The notes beneath the pieces were generated by a model that saw only the letters and a list, made by a program, of their open reading frames with translations, was not told the DNA's origin and searched no databases. A program made the translations under genes and the position numbers. Of a DNA stretch of 64,000 bases, positions 45,546-54,889 are shown piece by piece. Source of the DNA: Clostridium aceticum. GTDB taxonomy: Bacteria; Bacillota; Clostridia; Peptostreptococcales; Natronincolaceae. Within the stretch, counting starts at the first letter, position 1. Every line of letters starts with the position of its first letter. The DNA is taken from assembly GCF_001042715.1 (NCBI RefSeq), contig NZ_CP009687.1:3401418-3465417 (forward strand). Reading direction: 5' to 3'.

Positions 45546-45660
45546 AACAGTTCCTTTCCAGTTACGGGAGGCATAAAAATTTCTCTTCATACCCATAGGC
45601 TGCCTCCCTTAGGCAAAAGCCCTTAGAGATAACAGCTCGGAAATATTCATTTGTCTGTTA
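45546..45660 (-). promoter_or_regulatory. Molybdenum/tungsten cofactor riboswitch aptamer
   Basis: The minus strand holds the hallmarks of the Moco RNA motif in order: TTTCCGAGCTG, GCCTAAGGGAGGC, a variable stem, then GCCTCCCGTAACTGGAAAGG. The GGGAGGC and GCCTCCC segments pair. The aptamer is followed by a terminator and then moaA, the commonest gene downstream of this class. Whether it reads molybdenum or tungsten cofactor cannot be told from the primary sequence. Confidence 0.85.
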
Positions 45661-45672
45661 TGTTTCATAATC

Positions 45673-45701
45673 ATTATACCACGTTTATAAAGAAATTGGA
45701 A
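45673..45701 (-). promoter_or_regulatory. Promoter of the moaA riboswitch transcript
   Basis: -10 TATAAT (45673-45678) with a weak -35 TTCCAA (45696-45701) at 17-base spacing on the minus strand, just upstream of the aptamer. Confidence 0.65.
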
Positions 45702-45820
45702 TATTTTTTTCACCATTATAAATATTCAGTCTTTTGCTTCTTGCAACCATGATACCCATGTATATCAACAAATTTTCTATATTCTTAGTATAACATAAAA
45801 ACCTATTCTTTTCTTGTAAA

Positions 45821-45850
45821 TTGTTTTGATAACAAGCTTTCGGGTATAAT
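45821..45850 (+). promoter_or_regulatory. Promoter of the ferritin-like gene
   Basis: -10 TATAAT (45845-45850) and -35 TTGTTT (45821-45826), 18-base spacing, ending 48 bases before the start codon. Confidence 0.6.
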
Positions 45851-45898
45851 TTATATGCGATTACTATATTAAGTTCTAACATTTTTAGGAGGAGAGTT

Positions 45899-46396
45899 AT
45901 GAAAAACACCCTAAGTATTTTAAAATATGCCATGGAGATGGAAAAACAAGGCTATGAGTTTTTTAAAAGCAATGCTGAAAAGATGACTTTAGCCAGTGCA
46001 AAACAAATGTTTCAAAAATTGGCGGATGTGGAAATGGATCACTATAATCTTATAAAAGAACAAGTAGATTATATTGAAATTAATAACGAAATTAAAGATG
46101 TAGCATTTGATTTAGACGGAGAAAAAGCTTTATTTGAAGAAAGAGCCCAAAAAGAAATGTTGGATCAGACTATAGGAGAATCCATGACACCTGATTTGAC
46201 AATTTTAAGAACTGCTTACTTAATAGAAAGAGACTACGCTGAGTTCTACAGAAAGGCTGCTGAGGATACTGATGAACCAAAGGCTAAAAAGCTTTTTGAA
46301 TCCTTGGCTGCATGGGAAACAGGTCATGAAAATCTATTTAAAGAAGAGTATGACCGCCATATGAAGGAGTATATGAATCAACCTTGGGGAGGATAA
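45899..46396 (+). CDS. Rubrerythrin-like ferritin family protein
   Basis: The 165-residue protein is a four-helix bundle with a complete di-iron set: Glu in helix 1 (AMEMEKQGYEF), Glu45-x2-His48 (DVEMDHYNL), Glu110 (LIERDYAEFY) and Glu140-x2-His143 (AWETGHENLF). It lacks the C-terminal rubredoxin domain of true rubrerythrin. It may reduce peroxide or store iron; protection of the neighbouring oxygen-sensitive enzymes is a guess from position. An AGGAGGAG site precedes the ATG. Monocistronic, with a strong terminator. Confidence 0.87.
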   Translation: MKNTLSILKYAMEMEKQGYEFFKSNAEKMTLASAKQMFQKLADVEMDHYNLIKEQVDYIEINNEIKDVAFDLDGEKALFEERAQKEMLDQTIGESMTPDLTILRTAYLIERDYAEFYRKAAEDTDEPKAKKLFESLAAWETGHENLFKEEYDRHMKEYMNQPWGG

Positions 46397-46431
46397 AAGT
46401 TAAAGGAGCTGCATAGCAGCTCCTTTAACTT
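46397..46431. terminator. Bidirectional terminator between ferritin-like gene and fdhA
   Basis: A perfect 16-bp stem (AAGTTAAAGGAGCTGC and its complement) with an ATA loop lies between convergent genes. T-runs are short on both sides. Confidence 0.82.
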
Positions 46432-46453
46432 ATTAGGGAGTAAGAACTTTATA

Positions 46454-49126
46454 CTAAATTTTAGAAACCCTCACACCAGTTACCTTTAATCCAGGTATTT
46501 TACAATACTTATCTAATTCCTCATCATTTGTCAACACATTGGCACCATCTGCCCAGTGAAAAGGAATAAACAGTACATTTTCATCTACAATATCAGTTAC
46601 CTTCGCCGCTATAGTAATTTCTCCACGACGCGATGCAACTTTAATAAGTTCTCCATTTTTTATACCCTTGGCTTCAGCTAGCTTAGGATTGATTTCAACA
46701 TAAGCTTCTGGAGCAAGTCTATGAATTCCTTCGGTTTTACCCGTCATGGTCTTGGTATGATATTGGTATAAAATACGGCCTGTTGTTAGTACTAATGGGT
46801 ATTCTTCACTGGTCAATTCATCAGATTCAACAAATTCAACAGGCTTTAATAAACCAGCACCTCTGGCAGGCTTACCAGCATGTAAAAACTTGGTGCCTGG
46901 GTGTTCTTCTGTAGGACATGGCCATTGAATTCCTACTTCCTCAATTCTGAGGTAGGTGATACCTGCATATTGTGGTGTAACGCTTCTGATTTCTTCAAAG
47001 ATCTCTTCCGTGCTGTTATACTTTTTATCATAACCAAGTTTATTCATCAGCTCCATAAAGATCACCCAATCGGGTTTTGCTTCTCCAGAAGGTTCAACAG
47101 CTTTTCTTACCCTTTGCACTCTTCTTTCTGTATTGACAAAGGTACCCTCTTTCTCAGCAAAGGAAGCGGCTGGCAATACTACGTCTGCTAAAGCAGCTGT
47201 CTCTGTTAAGAAGATATCCTGCACCACTACAAAAGTATTCTTTAAAGCCTTTTCCACATGCTTCGTATTTGGATCAGAAACCATTGGGTTTTCTCCAAAG
47301 ATGTAAAGGACCTTCACATCTCCTGCCTCCGCTCCATGCATTACTTCTGGAATCGTTAATCCTATTTTATCTGAAAGCTTTGTTTCCCAAGCAGTTTCAA
47401 ACTTTTCTATCACCGCTGGGTTGTTGACAGGTTGATATCCTGTCATAACATTTGGCAGAGCCCCCATATCACAGGCACCCTGAACATTGTTCTGTCCTCT
47501 TAACGGATTTACCCCCGTACCTTCTCTACCTAGATTCCCAGTAACCAAAGCTAGGTTAGATAAACTCATTACATTTTCTGTACCATTATGGTGTTGGGTA
47601 ACCCCCATACAATATAATATCGTTCCCTTATTGGCTTCAGCATAAAGTCTTGCTGCTTTACGAATATCTTCGGCATCTACACCACATATTTCCGCTGCCT
47701 TTTCTGGTGTATACTTTGCAACAACTTCTTTTAGTGCTTCAAAGCCTTCTGTGTTTTCTTCAATATATGTTTTATTCTCTAGCTTTTCCTCTAAAATAAC
47801 ATGAATCATAGCATTTGATAAGGCAATCGTGGTACCTGGTTTAATTTTCAAGAATACATCTGCATCTTTAGCAAGCTCAATTTCTCTCGGATCTGCTACA
47901 ATGAGTTTTGCACCATTATTTTTAAGCCCCTGTCTAACCTGTGCACCAATTACTGGATGACTTTCTGTTGTATTTGATCCAGTAATAAAGATGACATCTG
48001 CTTCCTTGATTTCAGCAACACTATTTGTCATAGCTCCACTACCTAATGTAGTTGCAAGACCTGCAACTGTAGAGCTGTGTCAGAGGCGTGCACAGTGATC
48101 AATATTGTTGGTACCAATTACACCCCTCATGAGTTTCATCATTAAGTAATTTTCTTCCGTAAGACCCCTCGCCGAAGAAAAACCTGCGATGGCATCTGGA
48201 CTGTATTGTTGTTTTACCTCATTAATTTTACTTGCAATCACTTCATAGGCTTCTTCCCAAGTTGTTTCCTCTAGTTTGCCATTCTTTTTCACTAACGGTT
48301 TCTTTAAACGGTCTGGATGGTTGATAAAGTTATAAGCAAATCTTCCTTTAACACAAAGCAGTCCATTATTAGAAGGTCCATCTGCTGGTAAAACCTCCAC
48401 TACTTTATTATCCTTTATCAATAAATCCATTTGACATCCTACACCACAGTAGGAGCAGGTGGTTCTAACCTCTCTCGTTTCCCAGTATCTAAACTTCTCT
48501 TTATTCTTAGGCATTAAAGCCCCTACCGGACATACAGATACACAGTTTCCACAGGATACACAGGTAGAGTGTTCTAGTCCTTGGTCAAAAGGAGTAGCTA
48601 CATGGGTCACAAATCCTCTTTGAGCAAAACCTATGGCATAAGTATTTTGTAACTGACTACAGACATAAACACATTTCCCGCAAAGAATACATTTTTCTTG
48701 GTCACTATAGTAAAAAGGATTACTGCTATCTACTTCAAAGGTTTTTCTCTCACCCTTAAAAGAAGATTCTTTAATATCATATTTATAACATAAATCCTGC
48801 AATGTACATCTTCCTGCCTTTTGACAGGTTAAACAATCCAATGGATGGTTTGCTAGTAATAGATCTAATATGTCTTTTCTAGCTCTCACCACTGCTTCAC
48901 TCTCAGTTTCTACCTCCATTCCTGCAGCTGCTGGTGTACAACAAGCAGTCGGTAGGTTTTTTGCTCCCCTCACCTCTACTACACAAATTCTGCAGGACCC
49001 ATGGGGCTTTAACCTTTCATCATGACAAAAGGTTGGTACATCAATGCCAATCTTTTTCGCTGCTTGAAGTATCGTTGCACCTTCTTCAACCTGTACTTCA
49101 ATGCCATTTATTTTTAAGGTGATCAT
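46454..49126 (-). CDS. fdhA: Selenocysteine formate dehydrogenase catalytic subunit
   Basis: One gene of 890 residues read through an in-frame TGA at 48080-48082 (residue 349, selenocysteine). The context CARL-U-HSSTVAGLATTLGSGAM is the canonical FdhA active site, and a SECIS hairpin follows. N-terminal part: [2Fe-2S] (Cys34, 45, 48, 62 or 63), the His-Cys cluster region CLTCQKAGRC, two [4Fe-4S] motifs (CILCGKCVYVC, CVSCGNCVSVC). Molybdopterin domain: CSYCGVGCQMD cluster, FITGSNTTESHP, GVNPLRGQNNVQGACDMG and the C-terminal cofactor-binding domain. Interconverts formate and CO2 using Mo or W. Last gene of a four-gene operon with NuoE/HndB/NuoF-like subunits, 41 bases from the NuoF-like gene. 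Confidence 0.95.
48032..48082 (-). promoter_or_regulatory. Bacterial SECIS element in fdhA
   Basis: Starting at the TGA, the minus strand forms an outer AGCTC/GAGCT stem, a CTAC/GTAG stem and the apical hairpin GTTGCA-GGTCT-TGCAAC (48051-48067). The apical sequence is almost the same as that of the E. coli fdhF SECIS (GTTGCAGGTCTGCA), the binding site of SelB. Confidence 0.92.
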
Positions 49127-49167
49127 CCTTCATCCTCCTTTAGCTTTTTGTGTCAAACAAACTGACC

Positions 49168-50964
49168 CTACCCCTTGACGATTGCATGAAATGGACATGC
49201 TGATAAACAAGCTCTACATTTGATACATTTGTCTGTATCAATCACATACACTTCTTTACCCTTCACACCACTTATGCAGTTGGCAGGGCACTTTGTAGCA
49301 CAAATTCCGCATTTCTTACAAAGATCCTCTATAACCCTATATTGTAACAATGCCTTACAGACCCCCGCAGGACATCTTTTTTCCTTTACATGGGCTTCAT
49401 ATTCATTTCTAAAGTATTTAAGTGTTGATAAAACAGGATTTGGTGCTGTTTGTCCTAGACCACAAAGAGACGCTGATTTAATGGTCTTTGCCAAAGTTTC
49501 AAGTCTTTCTATGTCCTCCATGGTGCCTTTACCTTCAGAAATATTTTCTAATAGTTCTAGCATCCTTTTAGTACCTTCACGACATGGTATGCATTTACCA
49601 CAGGATTCCTCTACAGTAAAGTCTAAGAAGAATCTAGCAATGTCTACCATGCAGTTGTCTTCATCCATAACAATCATTCCACCAGAGCCCATCATAGAGC
49701 CTAGTGAGATCAAGTTATCATAGTCAATAGGCGTATCAATGTATTGTGATGGTATACAGCCTCCCGAAGGTCCTCCAGTTTGTACTGCTTTAAAGGCTTT
49801 GCCATTGGGTATACCCCCGCCGGTTTCATAGATTACCTCTCTTAATGTGGTCCCCATAGGAATCTCCAATAAACCAGTGTTGTTGATTTTACCACCTAGA
49901 GCAAATACTTTTGTTCCCTTAGATTTCTCAGTACCTATTCCAGCAAACCAGTCTGCACCCTTCAAGATGATTTGAGGTATATTGGCATAAGTCTCCACGT
50001 TATTTAACAATGTTGGCTTATCCCAAATCCCTTTATGGGCTGGAAATGGTGGTCGAGGTCTCGGCATACCTCTTTGGCCTTCGATAGAGTTAATCAAAGC
50101 TGTTTCTTCTCCACAGACGAAGGCACCTGCCCCCAAACGAATTTCCAAATCGAATTGAAAGCCTGTATCGAAGATATTTTCTCCCAGCAAACCTCTTTCC
50201 TTTGCTTGCACAATGGCAATTTGAAGGCGTTTTACCGCTATTGGATATTCTGCACGAACATATACGTAACCTTTGCTAGCCCCTACTGCATAGCCAGCAA
50301 TGGCCATAGCCTCTACAATAACATGAGGGTCCCCCTCTAGTACCGAACGATCCATAAAGGCTCCTGGGTCACCTTCATCAGCGTTACAAGCCACATATTT
50401 TTGATCTGCCTCTGCTTTAGCTGTAAACTCCCATTTTAATCCCGTAGAAAAACCTCCACCACCGCGGCCTCTTAACCCAGATCTCTTCACCACATCAATA
50501 ACTTCTTCAGGTGTCATTTCCGTCAATACCTGTGCCAAGGCTTGATATCCGTCAAAGGCAATGTATTCTTCTAGTATCTCAGGGTTAATCAACCCACAAT
50601 TTCTTAAAGTCACCCTTTGTTGTTTTTTATAGAAACCTATTTCATTGATAGGCTTCATTTCATCTCCTTCTAGTGACTCCTTATAAAGCAGATCCTTAAC
50701 AACTTTTCCCTTTAGTAAATGCTCCTCTGTAATTCTTTCAATATCTTCTATTCTCACTTGACTATAAAAGGCTCCTTCTGGATAAACGATAATGATTGGC
50801 CCAGCTTCACAAAGGCCAAAACATCCCGTTTTTACAACCTTTACTTCCTCTTGAAGATTATATTCCTCCAGTTGGCTTTCTAGCTTTTCCATAATTTTTA
50901 GCGAATCCGATGAAGTACATCCAGTCCCTGCACACACCAGCACATGTGCTCTACATAAATCCAT
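49168..50964 (-). CDS. NuoF/HndC-like NADH-binding subunit, copy 1
   Basis: The 598-residue flavoprotein starts with a thioredoxin-like [2Fe-2S] domain (CAGTGCTSSDS, KTGCFGLCEAGP). The NuoF core follows: RGRGGGGFSTGLKWEF (NADH/FMN loop), CNADEGDPGAFMDRS and ESCGKCIPCREGTKRM...LCGLGQ ([4Fe-4S]). Two C-terminal ferredoxin motifs are present: CKKCGICATKCPANC and CIKCRACLSACPF. It is the diaphorase subunit that passes electrons between NAD(H), and probably ferredoxin, and FdhA. The composition matches HydB/HndC-type bifurcating complexes, but bifurcation is inferred, not visible. Confidence 0.93.
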   Translation of the reverse strand: MDLCRAHVLVCAGTGCTSSDSLKIMEKLESQLEEYNLQEEVKVVKTGCFGLCEAGPIIIVYPEGAFYSQVRIEDIERITEEHLLKGKVVKDLLYKESLEGDEMKPINEIGFYKKQQRVTLRNCGLINPEILEEYIAFDGYQALAQVLTEMTPEEVIDVVKRSGLRGRGGGGFSTGLKWEFTAKAEADQKYVACNADEGDPGAFMDRSVLEGDPHVIVEAMAIAGYAVGASKGYVYVRAEYPIAVKRLQIAIVQAKERGLLGENIFDTGFQFDLEIRLGAGAFVCGEETALINSIEGQRGMPRPRPPFPAHKGIWDKPTLLNNVETYANIPQIILKGADWFAGIGTEKSKGTKVFALGGKINNTGLLEIPMGTTLREVIYETGGGIPNGKAFKAVQTGGPSGGCIPSQYIDTPIDYDNLISLGSMMGSGGMIVMDEDNCMVDIARFFLDFTVEESCGKCIPCREGTKRMLELLENISEGKGTMEDIERLETLAKTIKSASLCGLGQTAPNPVLSTLKYFRNEYEAHVKEKRCPAGVCKALLQYRVIEDLCKKCGICATKCPANCISGVKGKEVYVIDTDKCIKCRACLSACPFHAIVKG

Positions 50965-51005
50965 TGTTTAACCCCCTTACTTATTGTTAGGTTTTCCTTC
51001 AGCTT

Positions 51006-51374
51006 CTATTTTTCGTAAGCTTCAATTGTATAATCAAGGACAACGTTGCCATTTATTATGTGATCTACTATGACCTTTTTAGCCTTCTCCTCTGTCATGG
51101 CTACATAGGTCACCTTTTCTTCTCCTTCTTTATATACCTCTACAATAGGTTCCAATCTACAGGCACCTATGCATCCTTTTTGTGTTACGGTCACATCTTT
51201 AGGGTTCCTCTTGTTTATTTCCTCAATGAGTGCCATCATCACCGGTCTGGCTCCAGCTGCTATGCCACAAGTATCCATGCTCACTACAATTCTAGTCCCT
51301 TTTTGCTCTTGCCTTAGGCTAACTTTCTTTAAAGTCTCTTGTCGAATTTTTTGTAGTTCAGCAATTGTCATCAT
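51006..51374 (-). CDS. HndB-like [2Fe-2S] ferredoxin subunit, copy 1
   Basis: The 122-residue thioredoxin-fold protein has VSMDTCGIAAGARPVM and TQKGCIGACRLEPIVEVY, giving the four cysteines of an HndB-type [2Fe-2S] cluster. HndB is the small second subunit of NADP-reducing hydrogenases and of related formate dehydrogenases. The start overlaps the nuoE-like gene by 17 bases. A second copy lies at 54158-54526. Confidence 0.88.
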   Translation of the reverse strand: MMTIAELQKIRQETLKKVSLRQEQKGTRIVVSMDTCGIAAGARPVMMALIEEINKRNPKDVTVTQKGCIGACRLEPIVEVYKEGEEKVTYVAMTEEKAKKVIVDHIINGNVVLDYTIEAYEK

Positions 51375-51861
51375 GGATAAACCCCCTTTGATATTTTTCT
51401 ATGATCTCAGGTACATCATCTACCTTCAACCTTCCATATACGTCTTCGTTAACAGTCAGCACTGGTGCTAAACCGCAGGCTCCTATACACCTTGTAGCTA
51501 TAAGGGTAAACTTTCCATCAGAAGAATTCTGTCCAGGTTTTACATCAGTAAGTTCAGTAATTTTATCAATAATTTCCTGTGCTCCCTTAACATAACAGGC
51601 AGTTCCTAAGCAAACCCCTATCACAAAATCCCCTTTTGGTTCAAGAGAAAACTGTGAGTAAAAGGTAAGCACGCCATAAATTTCACTTAGTGGTATATTC
51701 ATTTCCTTTGATATTTTTTTCTGTACTTCTAAGGGTACACATCCAAAGATTTTTTGCCCCTCCTGCAACACTGGCATCAAAGCACCTTTTTTTCCTTTGT
51801 TTAAGTCAATCACTGTCTGTAAATTTCGAAAATTTTCTTCAGTCAAAATCTCCTTTGCCAT
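51358..51861 (-). CDS. NuoE/HndA-like [2Fe-2S] subunit
   Basis: The 167-residue subunit has the NuoE layout: a helical N-terminus (GALMPVLQEGQKIFGCVPLEV), YGVLTFYSQFSLEPKG, and the thioredoxin-like domain with CLGTACYVKGA and TRCIGACGLAPV holding [2Fe-2S]. It is the first gene of the formate dehydrogenase operon, with AAGGAGGGACATT before the ATG and a promoter at 51902-51931. It transfers electrons within the diaphorase module. Confidence 0.93.
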   Translation of the reverse strand: MAKEILTEENFRNLQTVIDLNKGKKGALMPVLQEGQKIFGCVPLEVQKKISKEMNIPLSEIYGVLTFYSQFSLEPKGDFVIGVCLGTACYVKGAQEIIDKITELTDVKPGQNSSDGKFTLIATRCIGACGLAPVLTVNEDVYGRLKVDDVPEIIEKYQRGFIHDDNC

Positions 51862-51901
51862 AATGTCCCTCCTTTTTTTAAAACAACCCCTCGGTATATA
51901 A

Positions 51902-51931
51902 ATTATAGTATAGATTAATAAGTATTGTAAA
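51902..51931 (-). promoter_or_regulatory. Promoter of the formate dehydrogenase operon
   Basis: -10 TATAAT (51902-51907) with -35 TTTACA (51926-51931), 18-base spacing, 40 bases upstream of the start codon. Confidence 0.6.
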
Positions 51932-52320
51932 TTGTAAAATTTATTGTTCGATATTTTATTTTAATGAGTTATTTTTATTAATGGATAATCAATATTATTT
52001 AATGTTAAATATTGTAATATTTCTGTTTATTATAACACATATTTCATGAATATGTTAAGTTTTTAACTATTTTTTTGTGTATTTTTTGTGTATTTTTTAG
52101 TATTTTTGAAATTTTTTTTGTTTTTATAGAAGCTTGAAATAAAAAAAATCTCTGAAAAATGGCTATTTTTCAAAGATTTTTCTGATTTAATATAAATTTA
52201 TTTGAAAGCATTAGTTAGTTAAAATATATTTTATTAAATATTTATTGTTAATTAATAAATATTGTTATTGAATAAATGTTAGTGATTCCGTCTTTCATCA
52301 CGCTAAATATTAACCTTAGT
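51932..52320. other. AT-rich intergenic region between the two HndB/NuoF sets
   Basis: Together with the promoter this makes a 459-base gene-free gap. It is extremely AT-rich, contains the terminator at 52141-52182, and otherwise shows TTGTTAAT-type motifs (around 52245) that resemble half of a Rex site but no full dyad. No reading frame of note. Confidence 0.6.
52141..52182 (-). terminator. Terminator after NuoF-like copy 2
   Basis: AAAAATCTxTGAAAAAT pairs with ATTTTTCAxAGATTTTT around a 4-base loop and is followed by eight T on the minus strand, about 140 bases beyond the stop. Confidence 0.82.
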
Positions 52321-54117
52321 TTAGTTTTTGGTGATCGCCTTAAAAGGACATACTAACACACAGGCACCACACTTGGTACAATTCTCCGCATGAATGACAT
52401 ACGCTTCTTTAGCCTTGATACCGCTTATACAGCCTACAGGACATTTTTTAGCACAAATTCCACATTTTTTGCAAAGATTTTCTAGAACACTATACTTCAA
52501 TAGTTCCTCACATACCCCTGCAGGACATTGCTTTTCCTTCACATGAGCTTCATATTCACTTCTAAAATATTTTAATGTTGATAACACAGGATTTGGAGCT
52601 GTTTGACCCAATCCACAAAGGGATGCATCTTTGACAGTCTTTGCTAAAGTTTCAAGTTTTTCTACGTCCTTCATAGTGCCTTTACCTTGAGAAATTTTTT
52701 CCAACAAATCCAACATACGCTTTGTCCCTTCGCGACATGGTGTACATTTACCACAGGATTCCTCCACAGTAAATTCTAAGAAGAATCTAGCTATATCTAC
52801 CATACAGTTATCTTCGTCCATAACAACCATCCCACCAGAACCCATCATCGAACCAAGCTTAAGTAAATTATCGTAATCAATAGGTGTATCAATATGTTCT
52901 GCCGGTATGCAGCCTCCAGAAGGTCCCCCAGTCTGTACTGCCTTAAATGCCTTACCATTAGATATACCACCGCCTATTTCATAAATAACTTCCCTTAATG
53001 TGGTACCCATAGTAATTTCCAGTAACCCAGTATTATTGATTTTACCCCCTAAAGCAAATACTTTTGTTCCTTTAGACTCTTTAGTACCTATACTACAAAA
53101 CCATTCCGCTCCCTTTAAGATAATCTGAGGTATATTGGCATAGGCCTCCACATTATTTATTAAGGTTGGTTGGTCCCATATTCCCTTATGGGATGGAAAT
53201 GGCGGCCGAGGTCTCGGCATCCCTCTTTTTCCTTCAATAGAATGAATCAATGCTGTTTCTTCTCCGCAGACAAAGGCACCTGCTCCTAGGCGTACTTGTA
53301 AATCAAAACTAAAATCTGTGCCAAAAATATTTTCTCCCAGCAAACCCATTTCTTTTGCCTGATCAATAGCAATCCGAAGACGTTTTACCGCTATGGGGTA
53401 TTCAGCACGAATGTATACATAACCTTCCTTGGCCCCTACTGCATAGGCAGCTATCGCCATAGCTTCTATGATCACATGTGGGTCTCCCTCCAGTAGGGAA
53501 CGATCCATAAAGGCCCCTGGATCTCCTTCGTCTGCATTGCAAACTACATACTTTTCTTCTGCCTCTTCCTTAGCTGTTAATTCCCATTTTAATCCTGTAG
53601 GAAAGCCCCCACCTCCGCGGCCTCTTAACTCAGATTTTTTCACCACATCAATGACTTCTTCTGGCGTCATTTCCGTTAGTACCTTTGCTAAAGCTTGATA
53701 CCCATCAAAGGCAATGTATTCTTCTATCAGCTCTGGATTAATCAAGCCACAGTTTTTTAGAACAATTCTTTTTTGCTTTTTATAGAAGCTTATTTCATCA
53801 ATAGACTTTATCGTATCTCCTTCTATTGATTCTTTGTACAATAACTCCTTAACAACTCTGCCTTTTAATAAATGTTCTTCTGTAATTCTCTCAATATCCC
53901 TCAACTTTACTTGACTATAAAAAGCTCTTTCTGGATAGACAATAACAATCGGTCCAGCTTCACAAAGACCAAAACATCCAGTCTTTATAACCTTTACTTC
54001 TTTTTCAAGGCCATATTCTTGTAATTGGTCTTCTAGCTTTTCCATAATCTTCAGTGAATCTGATGATGTACATCCTGTTCCTGCGCATACCAGCACATGT
54101 GATCTACAAAAATCCAT
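52321..54117 (-). CDS. NuoF/HndC-like NADH-binding subunit, copy 2
   Basis: A 598-residue paralogue of copy 1 with the same length and domains: CAGTGCTSSDS thioredoxin-like domain, RGRGGGGFPTGLKWEL, CNADEGDPGAFMDRS, ESCGKCTPCREGTKRM, LCGLGQ, and two C-terminal ferredoxin motifs (CKKCGICAKKCPVGC, CTKCGACVLVCPF). All cluster cysteines are kept, so it should be active. Unlike copy 1 there is no FdhA, hydrogenase or NuoE gene in its operon, only the HndB-like gene 40 bases upstream. It may serve as an alternative diaphorase for a catalytic subunit encoded elsewhere. Confidence 0.92.
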   Translation of the reverse strand: MDFCRSHVLVCAGTGCTSSDSLKIMEKLEDQLQEYGLEKEVKVIKTGCFGLCEAGPIVIVYPERAFYSQVKLRDIERITEEHLLKGRVVKELLYKESIEGDTIKSIDEISFYKKQKRIVLKNCGLINPELIEEYIAFDGYQALAKVLTEMTPEEVIDVVKKSELRGRGGGGFPTGLKWELTAKEEAEEKYVVCNADEGDPGAFMDRSLLEGDPHVIIEAMAIAAYAVGAKEGYVYIRAEYPIAVKRLRIAIDQAKEMGLLGENIFGTDFSFDLQVRLGAGAFVCGEETALIHSIEGKRGMPRPRPPFPSHKGIWDQPTLINNVEAYANIPQIILKGAEWFCSIGTKESKGTKVFALGGKINNTGLLEITMGTTLREVIYEIGGGISNGKAFKAVQTGGPSGGCIPAEHIDTPIDYDNLLKLGSMMGSGGMVVMDEDNCMVDIARFFLEFTVEESCGKCTPCREGTKRMLDLLEKISQGKGTMKDVEKLETLAKTVKDASLCGLGQTAPNPVLSTLKYFRSEYEAHVKEKQCPAGVCEELLKYSVLENLCKKCGICAKKCPVGCISGIKAKEAYVIHAENCTKCGACVLVCPFKAITKN

Positions 54118-54157
54118 TGTTTATCCCCCTACCTATTCTTAGGTTTTGCTTCAGTGG

Positions 54158-54526
54158 CTATTTTGTGTAGGCACCTATTGTATAATCATGAACAACATTG
54201 CCATTCACAATATGTTCTGTTATAATCATTCTCGCCTTTTCTGCCGTCATGGCCACATAGGTCACCTTTTCTTCCCCTTCTGTATAAATCTCTACAATTG
54301 GCTCCAGTCTACAAGCTCCTATGCACCCTGTTTGTATTATGATTACATCTTGAAGGTTCCTTTTACCTACTTCTTCAACCAATGCTATCATTACCGGCGT
54401 AGCCCCAGCAGCTATCCCACAGGTAGCCATACCTACTACAATTCTAGTACCTTTTCTATCACTTCTAAGTTTAACTTTCTCCAAGGTTTCCTGTCGAATT
54501 TTTTCCAAATCCGAAATCGTTGTCAT
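54158..54526 (-). CDS. HndB-like [2Fe-2S] ferredoxin subunit, copy 2
   Basis: A 122-residue paralogue of copy 1 with VGMATCGIAAGATPVM and IQTGCIGACRLEPIVEIY, keeping all four cluster cysteines. AAGGGGG precedes the ATG. It leads a two-gene unit with NuoF-like copy 2. The duplication therefore covered HndB and NuoF but not NuoE or FdhA, or those were lost later. Confidence 0.88.
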   Translation of the reverse strand: MTTISDLEKIRQETLEKVKLRSDRKGTRIVVGMATCGIAAGATPVMIALVEEVGKRNLQDVIIIQTGCIGACRLEPIVEIYTEGEEKVTYVAMTAEKARMIITEHIVNGNVVHDYTIGAYTK

Positions 54527-54775
54527 AATATCATACCCCCTTCTTTAAATAGACCCCAATAAAAACAATGCCTGTTTCTACCTATTTATGAAAAGTGCAA
54601 GTGATGTTTAAAAAGTATTATGATAAACAATTATTATTTAGTATCGCTTATTAACTATTAAGTAGTACTAAAGAACTTTGTTTATATTATAACATATGCC
54701 TTAAGAAAAGTATTTGATTCTTATCCACCTTTTTTATTTTTATGATTCCTTACAATGTACTATTTTAGCGGTTTT

Positions 54776-54815
54776 AAAAACCTTTAGACAGCATTAAAAC
54801 TTCCTAAAGGTTTTT
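54776..54815 (-). terminator. Terminator after hprK
   Basis: AAAAACCTTTAG pairs with CTAAAGGTTTTT around a 16-base loop. The rest of the 363-base gap 54527-54889 is AT-rich, with a TATAAT near 54685 that may belong to the HndB-like gene 2 promoter. Confidence 0.8.
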
Positions 54816-54889
54816 AAAATCATTAACAAAAGATGTAGTATATGCACTTTTCATAAACACATAATATTATTTAGTAGAGATTATCGTTA

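Noticed and set aside
45685-45933. 82-residue minus-strand frame overlapping the ferritin-like gene start
   Set aside because: It is antisense to the 5' end and promoter of a real gene and overlaps the moaA promoter; no recognisable features.
46454-48031. Separate 525-residue molybdopterin oxidoreductase gene, or an fdhA pseudogene
   Set aside because: It is in frame with the upstream part across a TGA at the selenocysteine position, with a SECIS element; the whole is one intact gene.
52240-52275. Rex (redox) operator upstream of the formate dehydrogenase operon
   Set aside because: Only half of TTGTTAA-N4-TTAACAA is present; the second arm does not match.
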